Shown here: positions 51,589-59,319 of the stretch, one piece after another
Numbering within the stretch: the stretch's first letter is position 1
Layout of the letters: the number at the start of each line of letters is the position of its first letter
Assembly (NCBI GenBank): GCA_016713825.1
Contig: JADJOJ010000003.1
Location: forward strand, 372,001-436,000
Direction of reading: 5' to 3'
Source: Candidatus Leptofilum gracile
Lineage (GTDB): Bacteria > Chloroflexota > Anaerolineae > Promineifilales > Promineifilaceae
Length of the DNA stretch: 64,000 nt
Translations under genes and position numbers: made by a program
Notes under the pieces: generated by a model
The model's database searches: none
Seen by the model: only the letters and a program-made list of their open reading frames with translations
What the model was told of the DNA's origin: nothing

Positions 51589-52572
51589 ATGAAAACACAA
51601 ACCATCACCATCATCGGCCTGGACCGCATCGGCGCATCCATTGGCCTGGCCATCAAAAAATCGCCGCTAGATGTCACCATCATCGGCCACGACCCAGACG
51701 AGGCGAAAGGCCAGGCAGCCAAGCAGACGGTGCAAGCGATCGACAAATTTGAGCGCAGCCTGGCAGGTGCGGCTCGCCTGGCCGATATTTTGGTCATCAC
51801 GGCCCAAATCGCCGACATTCACAGCATTTTGCAGGTGATCGGCAGCGAAGTGCAGCCGCACACGCTGGTGATCGACTTGTCTAGCTTAAAGCGATTGGGG
51901 CTGAATTGGGCCAAGCTGCACATGCAGCAAGGGCATTACGTGGGGGCGGTGCCGGTTTTGGCGGCTGAATATTTGGCAGACGGCCGTTCCCAAACCACCG
52001 ATGCCACCCCCGATTTATTCAAAAACAGCGCCTTTTGCCTGATGCCCTCACCCAAAGCCGAACCGCAAGCAGTGGAAACGGCCGTAAACTTCGGCATTCT
52101 CCTCGGTGCACTCCCCTACTTTGTAGACCCAGACGAGTACGATGGCCTGATGCAGGGCACCGAAACGCTGCCCGCCCTCGTCTCCCTGGCCATGTTCAAC
52201 GCCTTGCAGCAAGCCACCGGCTGGCGCGATATGCTCCGCTTTGCCGGGCAGCCATTTGCCCTCAGCACCTTGCCGCTGGAAAACGATCGCAACATCCCCC
52301 TGCACGCCCTGCAAAACAAGCAAGCCACCCTGCGCTGGCTAGACGCCCTCATGGCAGAGCTGAAAAATGTGCGCCGCCTGGTGTATGAAGATCAGGAAGA
52401 AATTTTAGCCGCCCTCAGCGAGCAAATGGCCATCGAGCGGGCCAAATGGCTCCAATCGCGTCAGGAAAATGATTGGGACGAGCGTCAATCCCCGCCAATC
52501 GAGCGGCGCGGCATGGCGGAGCATCTGTTTGGCGGCTGGATCACTCGCGGGGGCGACAAGGATGCGAAGTAG
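51589..52572 (+). CDS. TyrA-like prephenate dehydrogenase/NAD(P)-binding protein
   Basis: A 327-residue protein. The NAD fold is IGLDRIGASIGLAIKKSPLD (Gly motif), followed by VIDLSSLKRLGLNWA. The C-terminal all-alpha region and the pattern DPDEYDGLMQGTETLPALVS fit the prephenate dehydrogenase (TyrA) dimerisation domain. The enzyme makes 4-hydroxyphenylpyruvate for tyrosine. The classical tyrosine-binding residues are not all visible, so another 2-oxo-acid dehydrogenase is possible. The start 51589 (MKTQTITIIG) is chosen over a longer frame from 51532, which translates the palindrome. Confidence 0.72.
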   Translation: MKTQTITIIGLDRIGASIGLAIKKSPLDVTIIGHDPDEAKGQAAKQTVQAIDKFERSLAGAARLADILVITAQIADIHSILQVIGSEVQPHTLVIDLSSLKRLGLNWAKLHMQQGHYVGAVPVLAAEYLADGRSQTTDATPDLFKNSAFCLMPSPKAEPQAVETAVNFGILLGALPYFVDPDEYDGLMQGTETLPALVSLAMFNALQQATGWRDMLRFAGQPFALSTLPLENDRNIPLHALQNKQATLRWLDALMAELKNVRRLVYEDQEEILAALSEQMAIERAKWLQSRQENDWDERQSPPIERRGMAEHLFGGWITRGGDKDAK

Positions 52573-52597
52573 CCAACAGGCAGTGGGCGAGGTAGAG

Positions 52598-53821
52598 ATG
52601 GCAGCAAAGGGCAAAACCCAGGCGGTGGATGTGGAACGGCCGTTGCGCATCCTCATGATCGCCCCCACCTCCTTCTTTAGCGATTACGGCGGGCATATCC
52701 GCATTTTGGAAGAGGCGTACACGCTGCAAGGGATGGGGCATCAGGTGGCTATCGTGACCTACTATAAAGGAAGCGACATGCCCGACCTTGACATTCGCCG
52801 CACCGCACCGCTCCCCTGGCGGCCCGAATACGAAGTTGGCTCCTCCCGCCACAAAGTTGCCTTCGATGTCTATCTGGCGTGGCAGTCGCTGGTAGAAGCG
52901 TTCCGCTTCAAGCCAGACGTGATTCACGGCCACATGCACGAAGGGGCGCTCATCGGCGGGGTGCTGGCCAGGCTGCTGCGCCGCCCGCTGGTGTTTGACT
53001 TCCAGGGCAGCATGACGGCCGAAATGACCGACCACAACTTTTTGCGGAAGAACGGCCGTCTCTACCGCCTCACGTTCCGCCTGGAAAACTTCATCAACCG
53101 GTTGCCAGACGCCATCCTCACCAGCTCCATCAAAGCCACTCGCCTGCTGGAAGAAGAGTTCCAGATCGCCTCACACAAGCTGGTTCCCCTGCCAGACTGC
53201 GCCAACGACCGCCGCTTCGATCCCACCAAATTCAGCCCGGCGCTGAAGCAAGAGCTGCGGCAAAAGTTGGGGGTGCCAAACGGCCGTCCCATCATTGCCT
53301 ACCTCGGTTTGCTTACAGACTACCAGGGCGTTCCCCACCTCATCGAGGCGGCTGCCCGCCTCAAGCAAGCGGGCGAGAACTGCCACTTTCTCATCATGGG
53401 CTACCCCAACGTCGCGCATTATCAGCGCATGGCGCAGGCACTCGGCGTGGCAGACATTATCACCTTCACCGGCAAAGTGATGTACCAGAATGCGCCAGCC
53501 TATCTCTCTTTGGGGGATATTGCCGTCGCGCCTAAAATGTCTAGCAGCGAGGGCAGCGGCAAGCTGCTCAACTACATGGCCCTGGGCCAACCGGTGGTGG
53601 CGTACGATTCGGCCGTGCACCGAGAATACCTGGCAGATCTGGGCGTTTATGCCCCCAGCGGCGATGTCGCCGCCTTTACCGAAGCCATTGCCATGCTGCT
53701 GCACCAGCCAGAACGCCGCCAGTTGTTGGGCCAACAGCTGCGTCAGCGCGCACTGCAAATTTACAGCTGGCACAATGCGGGGGAGCGCATCGTCGCCTTG
53801 TACCGACAGTTGACAAAGTAG
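52598..53821 (+). CDS. GT4-family glycosyltransferase
   Basis: About 407 residues of the GT-B GT4 class. The N-terminal half has ILMIAPTSFFSDYGGHIRILEE and VIHGHMHEGALIG. The C-terminal donor half has IIAYLGLLTDYQGVPHLIEA, FTGKVMYQNAPAYLSLGDI and APKMSSSEGSGKLLNYMALG (the E-x7-E region). It likely transfers a sugar to a lipid or polymer carrier. ATG 52598 with GAGGTAGAG is preferred; 52562 is an alternative and overlaps the TyrA gene. The rpoB promoter begins inside its last codons. Confidence 0.85.
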   Translation: MAAKGKTQAVDVERPLRILMIAPTSFFSDYGGHIRILEEAYTLQGMGHQVAIVTYYKGSDMPDLDIRRTAPLPWRPEYEVGSSRHKVAFDVYLAWQSLVEAFRFKPDVIHGHMHEGALIGGVLARLLRRPLVFDFQGSMTAEMTDHNFLRKNGRLYRLTFRLENFINRLPDAILTSSIKATRLLEEEFQIASHKLVPLPDCANDRRFDPTKFSPALKQELRQKLGVPNGRPIIAYLGLLTDYQGVPHLIEAAARLKQAGENCHFLIMGYPNVAHYQRMAQALGVADIITFTGKVMYQNAPAYLSLGDIAVAPKMSSSEGSGKLLNYMALGQPVVAYDSAVHREYLADLGVYAPSGDVAAFTEAIAMLLHQPERRQLLGQQLRQRALQIYSWHNAGERIVALYRQLTK

Positions 53822-53838
53822 AATCACCTCACTATAAT
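53810..53838 (+). promoter_or_regulatory. Perfect consensus sigma-70 promoter for rpoB
   Basis: TTGACA (53810-53815), 17-bp spacer, TATAAT (53833-53838). The -35 box overlaps the last codons of the upstream gene. The transcript would have a leader of ~300 nt. Confidence 0.85.
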
Positions 53839-53951
53839 CTCCGTTCGCGAATTACTATTCGTTCATTACAACGTGCAAACAAACCACGACCTTTACTGTC
53901 TGGCGATGCAAACATTTTTCATTGCAAATGGGCAGTTGGAATTGAAACCAG

Positions 53952-53984
53952 GGGTGCAACAATTTGAGGGAATTCGTTGCACCC
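53952..53984 (+). terminator. Leader hairpin 1 (attenuator-like)
   Basis: 9-bp arms GGGTGCAAC and GTTGCACCC, a 15-nt loop and TTTGTTTGT behind. It resembles a weak intrinsic terminator in the rpoB leader. Confidence 0.5.
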
Positions 53985-54044
53985 TTTGTTTGTGGTTATT
54001 GTAATGAGCTGAATAAATCGGAAATTTTTGGAAAGAGTGGTCGT

Positions 54045-54069
54045 GCGAAAGCGAGTGGTTCGCTTTTGC
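54045..54069 (+). terminator. Leader hairpin 2
   Basis: AAAGCGA-GTGGT-TCGCTTT (extended to 10-bp arms with one mismatch), followed by GCCC. It may pair or pause RNA polymerase before the rpoB start at 54150. Confidence 0.4.
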
Positions 54070-54149
54070 CCAGTAATTGACAAAAAAAGCTTAAATGGGT
54101 TGAGCTGGTTAATGTCGATTATCAACAATTTAGGGAGCAGGAATCTTAA

Positions 54150-57100
54150 ATGTCTAAACTTCCAACAAAAAATTATGCCCGCATGACCGAATTGCTTGAG
54201 CTGCCAACGCTCATCGACGTACAGCTGGATTCTTTTAAACAGTTCGTCGAAGAAAGTATGGCCGAGCTTTTCGATGAAATTTCACCTATTGAAAGTTTTA
54301 ATGGTGATCTGAAACTGTATTTCCCCAGCAACCGGCCAGAAGTAGAGGGTTTTGACCTGACTTACTGGTTTGGCGAACCGAAATATTCAGTGGAAGAGTG
54401 TGTCGAGCGGGATATGAGCTATGCGGCCCCTATGTATGTGAAGGCGATGCTGTATAGCACCGATCAGGATCAGCCGATTGTGCAGGATATTTTCATGGGT
54501 GATTTTCCGCTCATGACCCCGGCTGGTACGTTTATTATTAACGGCACGGAACGCGTTGTCGTTAGCCAGCTGATTCGCTCCCCGGGTGCCTATTTTGAAG
54601 TGCAGGAAGAGCGTACAACGGGACGGCCGTTAGCCACCGGCAAACTTATTCCAGACCGTGGTGCCTGGATGGAGTTTGAAACCCGCAAAACTGATTACAT
54701 CACCGTCAAATTCAACCGTAAGCGGACTGTGCCCATCACCCTCTTTTTGCGGGCAATGGCCGCTGTTGATGATGGCTTGAATAATCCGCTGTTGAAAGCA
54801 GGTACCGATGAAGAGATTTATGCGCTCTTTGAGGATATCGACACCAATGGTGAGCATCTTTACATTCAGGGCAGCATTGAGCAGGAACCGCCTTGGGACC
54901 CGGATCGGTCTTTGGCTGAGCAGGCGCTGATTGAGTTTTACAAGCGCATGCGTCCTGGCGATCCGCCAACTTTGGACAATGCCACCCAATATTTGCAAGA
55001 GCAGCTGTTTGACCAACGGCGCTACGATTTGGCTCGCGTGGGTCGTTACAAGCTGAACAAGCGTTTGGGCTTGCAAGAGGTGGTGCCGTTGACCCACCGC
55101 ACCATCACTCAACACGACATCGTGCGCCTGGTGCGCCGGATGGTGAACATTAACAACGGCCTGGAAGGGCCAGATGACATTGATCATTTGGGCAATCGCC
55201 GCGTGAAGACGGTTGGTGAGCTGTTGCAAGCCAAGCTGCGCGTTGGGCTGCGCCGTATGGAGCGGGTGGTGCGTGAGCGCATGTCCATCCGCGACAGCGA
55301 CACGGTAACCCCGGTTTCCTTGATCAACATTCGTCCTGTGGTGGCAGCGGTGCGTGAATTTTTCGGCAGCTCGCAGTTGAGCCAGTTCATGGAGCAGGCG
55401 AACCCGCTGGCAGAGTTGACCCACAAGCGAACCTTGTCGGCCTTAGGCCCAGGTGGTTTGCGGCGTGAGCGTGCTGGCTTTGAAGTGCGTGATGTGCATC
55501 ATAGTCATTACGGCCGTATCTGCCCCATCGAAACGCCTGAAGGTCCGAATATTGGTTTGATTGGTCGGTTGGCCACATACGGCCGTGTTAACAAATATGG
55601 CTTTATTGAAACCCCCTACCGCCGCGTACTCAACACCATTGCTGGCGACAGTGATGCACTTGTTGATCACGACGCCTTCAACAATGTTGTGCATCCCGAA
55701 ACGGGCGAGATCATTGTTGCTTCCGATGAAACCATCACTACCAAAACCGCCAAAGAAATCAAAAAGGCGGGCATTGCCGAAGTTCAGGTAAAACCGTACA
55801 TTACCCAAGACATTGTGTACATGTCGGCCGATGAAGAAGACCATTACTCCATCGCTCAGGCCAACGCCCGCATTGATGATAAAGGCCAATTTATTGATCG
55901 GCGTGTCTCCTCCCGGCGTAACCAGCAGTTCCGCTTTACCTCTGTGCAGCGCATCGACTTCATCGATGTGGCCCCGCGCCAGATTGTAGGTATCTCGGCA
56001 GCCTTGATTCCGTTCCTGGATCATGACGACGCCAACCGCGCCCTCATGGGCTCCAACATGCAGCGGCAGGCCGTGCCCCTGCTTCAGCCGGATGTGCCGA
56101 TTGTAAGCACCGGCATGGAGCAGCAGGCAGCCATCAACTCTGGCCAGATTGTGGTGGCCAAGGAAGATGGCGAAGTAGTGAGCGTCACCGGCGATACCAT
56201 TGTGGTGGTTGGCGAAAATGGCCCACGGACCTACAACCTGCGCAAATACAATCGCTCCAATCAGAGCACCTGCATTGACCAGCGCCCTGTGGTTGTGAAA
56301 GGCCAGCGTGTGAAGCTGGGTGATGTTTTGGCCGATAGTTCCTCTACCGAATACGGCGAATTGGCCCTTGGGCAAGACGTGCTCGTCGCTTTCCTCTCTT
56401 GGGAAGGTGGCAACTATGAAGATGCTATCCTGGTGAGCGAGCGGATGGTGCGCGAAGATCGCTTCACCTCTGTGCACATCGAGAAGCATGAAGTGGAAGC
56501 CCGCGACACCAAGCTCGGCCCCGAAGAAATCACCTACGACATCCCGAACGTCAGTGAAGATTCACTGAAAGATTTGGATGAGCGCGGTATCATTCGCGTG
56601 GGTGCCGATGTCAACGAAATGGACATCCTGGTGGGTAAGATTACGCCCAAGGGTGAAAAAGAACTTAGCCCCGAAGAAAAATTGCTGCGCGCCATCTTTG
56701 GTGACAAAGCTCGCGAAGTAAAAGATTCTAGCTTGCGCATGCCGCACGGCGCTCGCGGTAAAGTGGTGGATGTGCATGTCTTTGACCGGCAGCATGACCG
56801 CGACTTGCCCGCTGGTGTGGAAACGATGGTGCGGGTAAGCGTCGCCCAGCGGCGCAAAATTTCTGAAGGTGACAAGATGGCCGGTCGGCATGGGAACAAG
56901 GGTGTTATCTCCAAGATTGTTCCTATTGAAGATATGCCGTACCTGGCAGATGGCACGCCCATCGACATTATTTTGAGCCCGTTGGGTGTGCCCGGCCGTA
57001 TGAACATCGGTCAGGTATTGGAAACGCACCTGGGTTGGGCAGCGCATCGTTTAGGCTTCCGGGCCATTACCCCCGTGTTCGATGGGGCCAACGAGCGCGA

Positions 57101-58085
57101 AATCTCGGCTGAGTTGGCGCGTGCCTGGCTGATGGGCCGTGCCTGGCAGGTGGCCGTTGATTGGGCCTGGGACTGGCTTACCGAGATTGAGTATGATCTG
57201 GAATCTCTGGAAAACGAAAACGAGGCGCGTCGTCTCTTTGTTACCGGCTGGTTGGGTGAAGAAGGGTACGATGTGGAGCGTTTGGAAGTGGATTTGCGAT
57301 ATGCCCAATGGAGCGTTGCTCGTGAATGGGTACGCAGTCGCAATTGGGATCCAGACTTGCTCTTCCCCCAAAATCACGAGTCGATGCGTAAGCTGGATTG
57401 GTTAGATAACAATGAAGGTGCTATCGAGGCCTGTGTGCGCGAATGGTACAGCTACATTCTGGACAAATTTGGTGATGGCTTGCCAGAGGCAGTCAAGGTA
57501 GATCCGCTCAAAGCGGAAGTTGCCGAGTTGCAGACGTTGGCCAATAAGATTACGACGATTACGCATGAGCCGCTGCCAATTTTGGGTAAGGAAATGCTGA
57601 TTGATGGGAAGACGGGACGGCCGTTTGACCAACCTGTCACCGTCGGGATTCTGCACATGCTTAAGCTGGCTCACCTGGTAGAAGACAAGGCACATGCTCG
57701 CTCAACTGGCCCTTACTCGTTGGTAACCCAGCAGCCGTTAGGTGGTAAAGCCCAATTTGGCGGTCAGCGTTTTGGTGAAATGGAAGTATGGGCGCTGGAA
57801 GCCTATGGCGCAGCTTACACCTTGCAAGAGATGCTCACCATCAAGTCTGATGATGTTCAAGGTCGTGTAAAAACGTACGAGTCCATCGTCAAAAATGAGC
57901 CGATTGATGAGCCTGGGGTGCCAGCCTCCTTCCGGGTGTTGGTAAAAGAGCTGCAAAGCCTCGGTTTGGCAGTTGAAGCTGTTACCGACAGTGGCGAAGT
58001 GGTTCGTTTTGGCAAAGAAGACGAAAAGAAAAACAAGAAATGGGCAGGCACTGGCCTGATGGATCTGGCTCGTAGCCGTCATTAA
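54150..58085 (+). CDS. rpoB: RNA polymerase beta subunit
   Basis: A 1311-residue RpoB. Typical regions are present: rif region SSQLSQFMEQANPLAELTHK near residue 412, GPNIGLIGRLATYGRVN, GEKELSPEEKLLRAIFGDKA and GGKAQFGGQRFGEMEVWALE near the end. At the E. coli Arg529 position there is Thr (HKRTLSALG). A ~150-residue Trp-rich stretch lies near residues 990-1143, between GANEREISAEL and GKEMLIDGKTG, far longer than in E. coli or M. tuberculosis. The gene has a perfect sigma-70 promoter and a long leader. rpoC is not behind it: a terminator hairpin and rpsL follow. Confidence 0.97.
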   Translation: MSKLPTKNYARMTELLELPTLIDVQLDSFKQFVEESMAELFDEISPIESFNGDLKLYFPSNRPEVEGFDLTYWFGEPKYSVEECVERDMSYAAPMYVKAMLYSTDQDQPIVQDIFMGDFPLMTPAGTFIINGTERVVVSQLIRSPGAYFEVQEERTTGRPLATGKLIPDRGAWMEFETRKTDYITVKFNRKRTVPITLFLRAMAAVDDGLNNPLLKAGTDEEIYALFEDIDTNGEHLYIQGSIEQEPPWDPDRSLAEQALIEFYKRMRPGDPPTLDNATQYLQEQLFDQRRYDLARVGRYKLNKRLGLQEVVPLTHRTITQHDIVRLVRRMVNINNGLEGPDDIDHLGNRRVKTVGELLQAKLRVGLRRMERVVRERMSIRDSDTVTPVSLINIRPVVAAVREFFGSSQLSQFMEQANPLAELTHKRTLSALGPGGLRRERAGFEVRDVHHSHYGRICPIETPEGPNIGLIGRLATYGRVNKYGFIETPYRRVLNTIAGDSDALVDHDAFNNVVHPETGEIIVASDETITTKTAKEIKKAGIAEVQVKPYITQDIVYMSADEEDHYSIAQANARIDDKGQFIDRRVSSRRNQQFRFTSVQRIDFIDVAPRQIVGISAALIPFLDHDDANRALMGSNMQRQAVPLLQPDVPIVSTGMEQQAAINSGQIVVAKEDGEVVSVTGDTIVVVGENGPRTYNLRKYNRSNQSTCIDQRPVVVKGQRVKLGDVLADSSSTEYGELALGQDVLVAFLSWEGGNYEDAILVSERMVREDRFTSVHIEKHEVEARDTKLGPEEITYDIPNVSEDSLKDLDERGIIRVGADVNEMDILVGKITPKGEKELSPEEKLLRAIFGDKAREVKDSSLRMPHGARGKVVDVHVFDRQHDRDLPAGVETMVRVSVAQRRKISEGDKMAGRHGNKGVISKIVPIEDMPYLADGTPIDIILSPLGVPGRMNIGQVLETHLGWAAHRLGFRAITPVFDGANEREISAELARAWLMGRAWQVAVDWAWDWLTEIEYDLESLENENEARRLFVTGWLGEEGYDVERLEVDLRYAQWSVAREWVRSRNWDPDLLFPQNHESMRKLDWLDNNEGAIEACVREWYSYILDKFGDGLPEAVKVDPLKAEVAELQTLANKITTITHEPLPILGKEMLIDGKTGRPFDQPVTVGILHMLKLAHLVEDKAHARSTGPYSLVTQQPLGGKAQFGGQRFGEMEVWALEAYGAAYTLQEMLTIKSDDVQGRVKTYESIVKNEPIDEPGVPASFRVLVKELQSLGLAVEAVTDSGEVVRFGKEDEKKNKKWAGTGLMDLARSRH

Positions 58086-58090
58086 TTAAT

Positions 58091-58125
58091 GGCTGTGGCG
58101 AGCAAGCGAACCGCTCGCCACAGCC
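58091..58125 (+). terminator. Hairpin after rpoB
   Basis: Exact 13-bp arms GGCTGTGGCGAGC and GCTCGCCACAGCC with a 9-nt loop. It lacks a long T run but is well placed to end or process the rpoB transcript. Confidence 0.7.
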
Positions 58126-58159
58126 CTGTGTGTAGTTTTAAAAACCGGCTGTCAACTGT

Positions 58160-58187
58160 TTGACAACCAGATTAACTGTGATAGAAT
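58160..58187 (+). promoter_or_regulatory. Promoter of the rpsL-led operon
   Basis: TTGACA (58160-58165), 16-bp spacer and an extended -10 TGATAGAAT (TAGAAT at 58182-58187). Confidence 0.8.
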
Positions 58188-58252
58188 CACCTTTCGTATG
58201 TCTGTCCCAAACAGGTAACTAAATACGTAGTTACTAATTGAATAGGTGAAAC

Positions 58253-58298
58253 CACATGGAGGCCATCGAGTTGCTACAACTACGATGGCCTCCATGTG
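58253..58298 (+). repeat. Leader hairpin CACATGGAGGCCATCG
   Basis: Exact 16-bp arms at 58253-58268 and 58283-58298 between the promoter and the rpsL start. It may be a regulatory hairpin in the leader or an intergenic palindrome. Confidence 0.65.
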
Positions 58299-58383
58299 TC
58301 GGGTAATAGAAAGTTTGTTGGCCCAATGGCTACAAACGTTAATTCATTCTGGAAGAATTATAGAAGTAAGGAGATAAATCAGC

Positions 58384-58800
58384 GTGCCTACGATTAATCA
58401 ACTTGTACGCAAGGGGCGTAACGCCAAAGGCAAGAAGAGCACGGCCCCTGCCTTACAATGGACATTCAACTCTTTTAAGCAGCGTCGGACCCGTCAGCCG
58501 AAGGGGGCGCCGCAAAAGCGTGGCGTTTGTACCCAAGTAAAAACGATGACGCCCAAGAAACCAAACTCAGCTTTGCGCAAGGTTGCTCGTGTGCGTTTAA
58601 CGAATGGCATTGAGGTTACCGCGTATATTCCTGGTGAAGGGCATAGCTTGCAAGACCACTCTGTTGTTTTGATTCGTGGTGGTCGTGTGAAAGACTTGCC
58701 GGGTGTTCGTTACCACATTGTTCGTGGAACGCTGGACGCAGGTGGTGTCGATAAGCGCAAGCAAGGCCGTTCTAAATACGGTACAAAGACGCCGAAGTAG
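58384..58800 (+). CDS. rpsL: 30S ribosomal protein S12
   Basis: A 138-residue S12. INQLVRKGRNAKGKKST at the start, QKRGVCTQVKTMTPKKPNSA with the streptomycin-site region (KKPNSALRK), and PGVRYHIVRGTLD all match. The TTMTP-type wild-type lysine (PKKPNSA) is kept. It uses a GTG start with AAGGAG upstream. It is the first gene of the str operon here. Confidence 0.97.
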   Translation: MPTINQLVRKGRNAKGKKSTAPALQWTFNSFKQRRTRQPKGAPQKRGVCTQVKTMTPKKPNSALRKVARVRLTNGIEVTAYIPGEGHSLQDHSVVLIRGGRVKDLPGVRYHIVRGTLDAGGVDKRKQGRSKYGTKTPK

Positions 58801-58827
58801 TTGTTTTAATTTACGGAGAATTGCAAG

Positions 58828-59298
58828 ATGCCAAGACGTGAACGTCCTGAAAAACGACAGGTAATACCTGATTTGAAATATGGCAATAATCATGTTTCTA
58901 TGTTTGTTAATCGCCTGATGTATGATGGCAAGAAGAGCACTGCGCTGCGCGTGCTGTATGACAGCTTTGATCTGATTGAGCAGCGGGCCAAGAAACCAGC
59001 CATCGAAGTTTTTGAGCAGGCTATTCAAAATGTCACGCCACAGATCGAGGTGAAGCCTCGTCGTGTGGGTGGGTCTACCTATCAGGTGCCCACGCCGGTA
59101 GACAGCCGCCGTCAGCTTTCGCTGGCGATGCGGTGGCTTTTAATGGCAGCCCGCAGTCGTGGTGGTCGTTCAATGGCCGAAAAGCTGGCCAATGAATTTA
59201 TGGATGCCGCCACCAATCAGGGGGCTGCTGTAAAACGGCGTGACGATACGCACCGCATGGCCGAAGCCAACCGGGCATTCTCGCATTTCCGCTTTTAA
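58828..59298 (+). CDS. rpsG: 30S ribosomal protein S7
   Basis: A 156-residue S7, the 16S rRNA 3'-domain assembly protein. MPRRERPEKRQVIPDLKYGN, KKPAIEVFEQAIQNVTPQIE and VGGSTYQVP mark the family, and it ends MAEANRAFSHFRF. ACGGAG lies upstream. It lies between rpsL and fusA, the standard str order. Confidence 0.97.
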   Translation: MPRRERPEKRQVIPDLKYGNNHVSMFVNRLMYDGKKSTALRVLYDSFDLIEQRAKKPAIEVFEQAIQNVTPQIEVKPRRVGGSTYQVPTPVDSRRQLSLAMRWLLMAARSRGGRSMAEKLANEFMDAATNQGAAVKRRDDTHRMAEANRAFSHFRF

Positions 59299-59319
59299 GG
59301 GAATTAGGTATTGGATATT

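Larger units (their letters stand above)
53822..54149. other. Leader/intergenic region of rpoB
   Basis: A 328-bp gap. It contains the rest of the promoter and a leader with two hairpins: GGGTGCAAC/GTTGCACCC (53952-53984, followed by a T-rich stretch) and GCGAAAGCGA/TCGCTTTTGC (54045-54069, one mismatch). No ORF of interest lies inside. The hairpins may act as attenuators. Confidence 0.55.
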
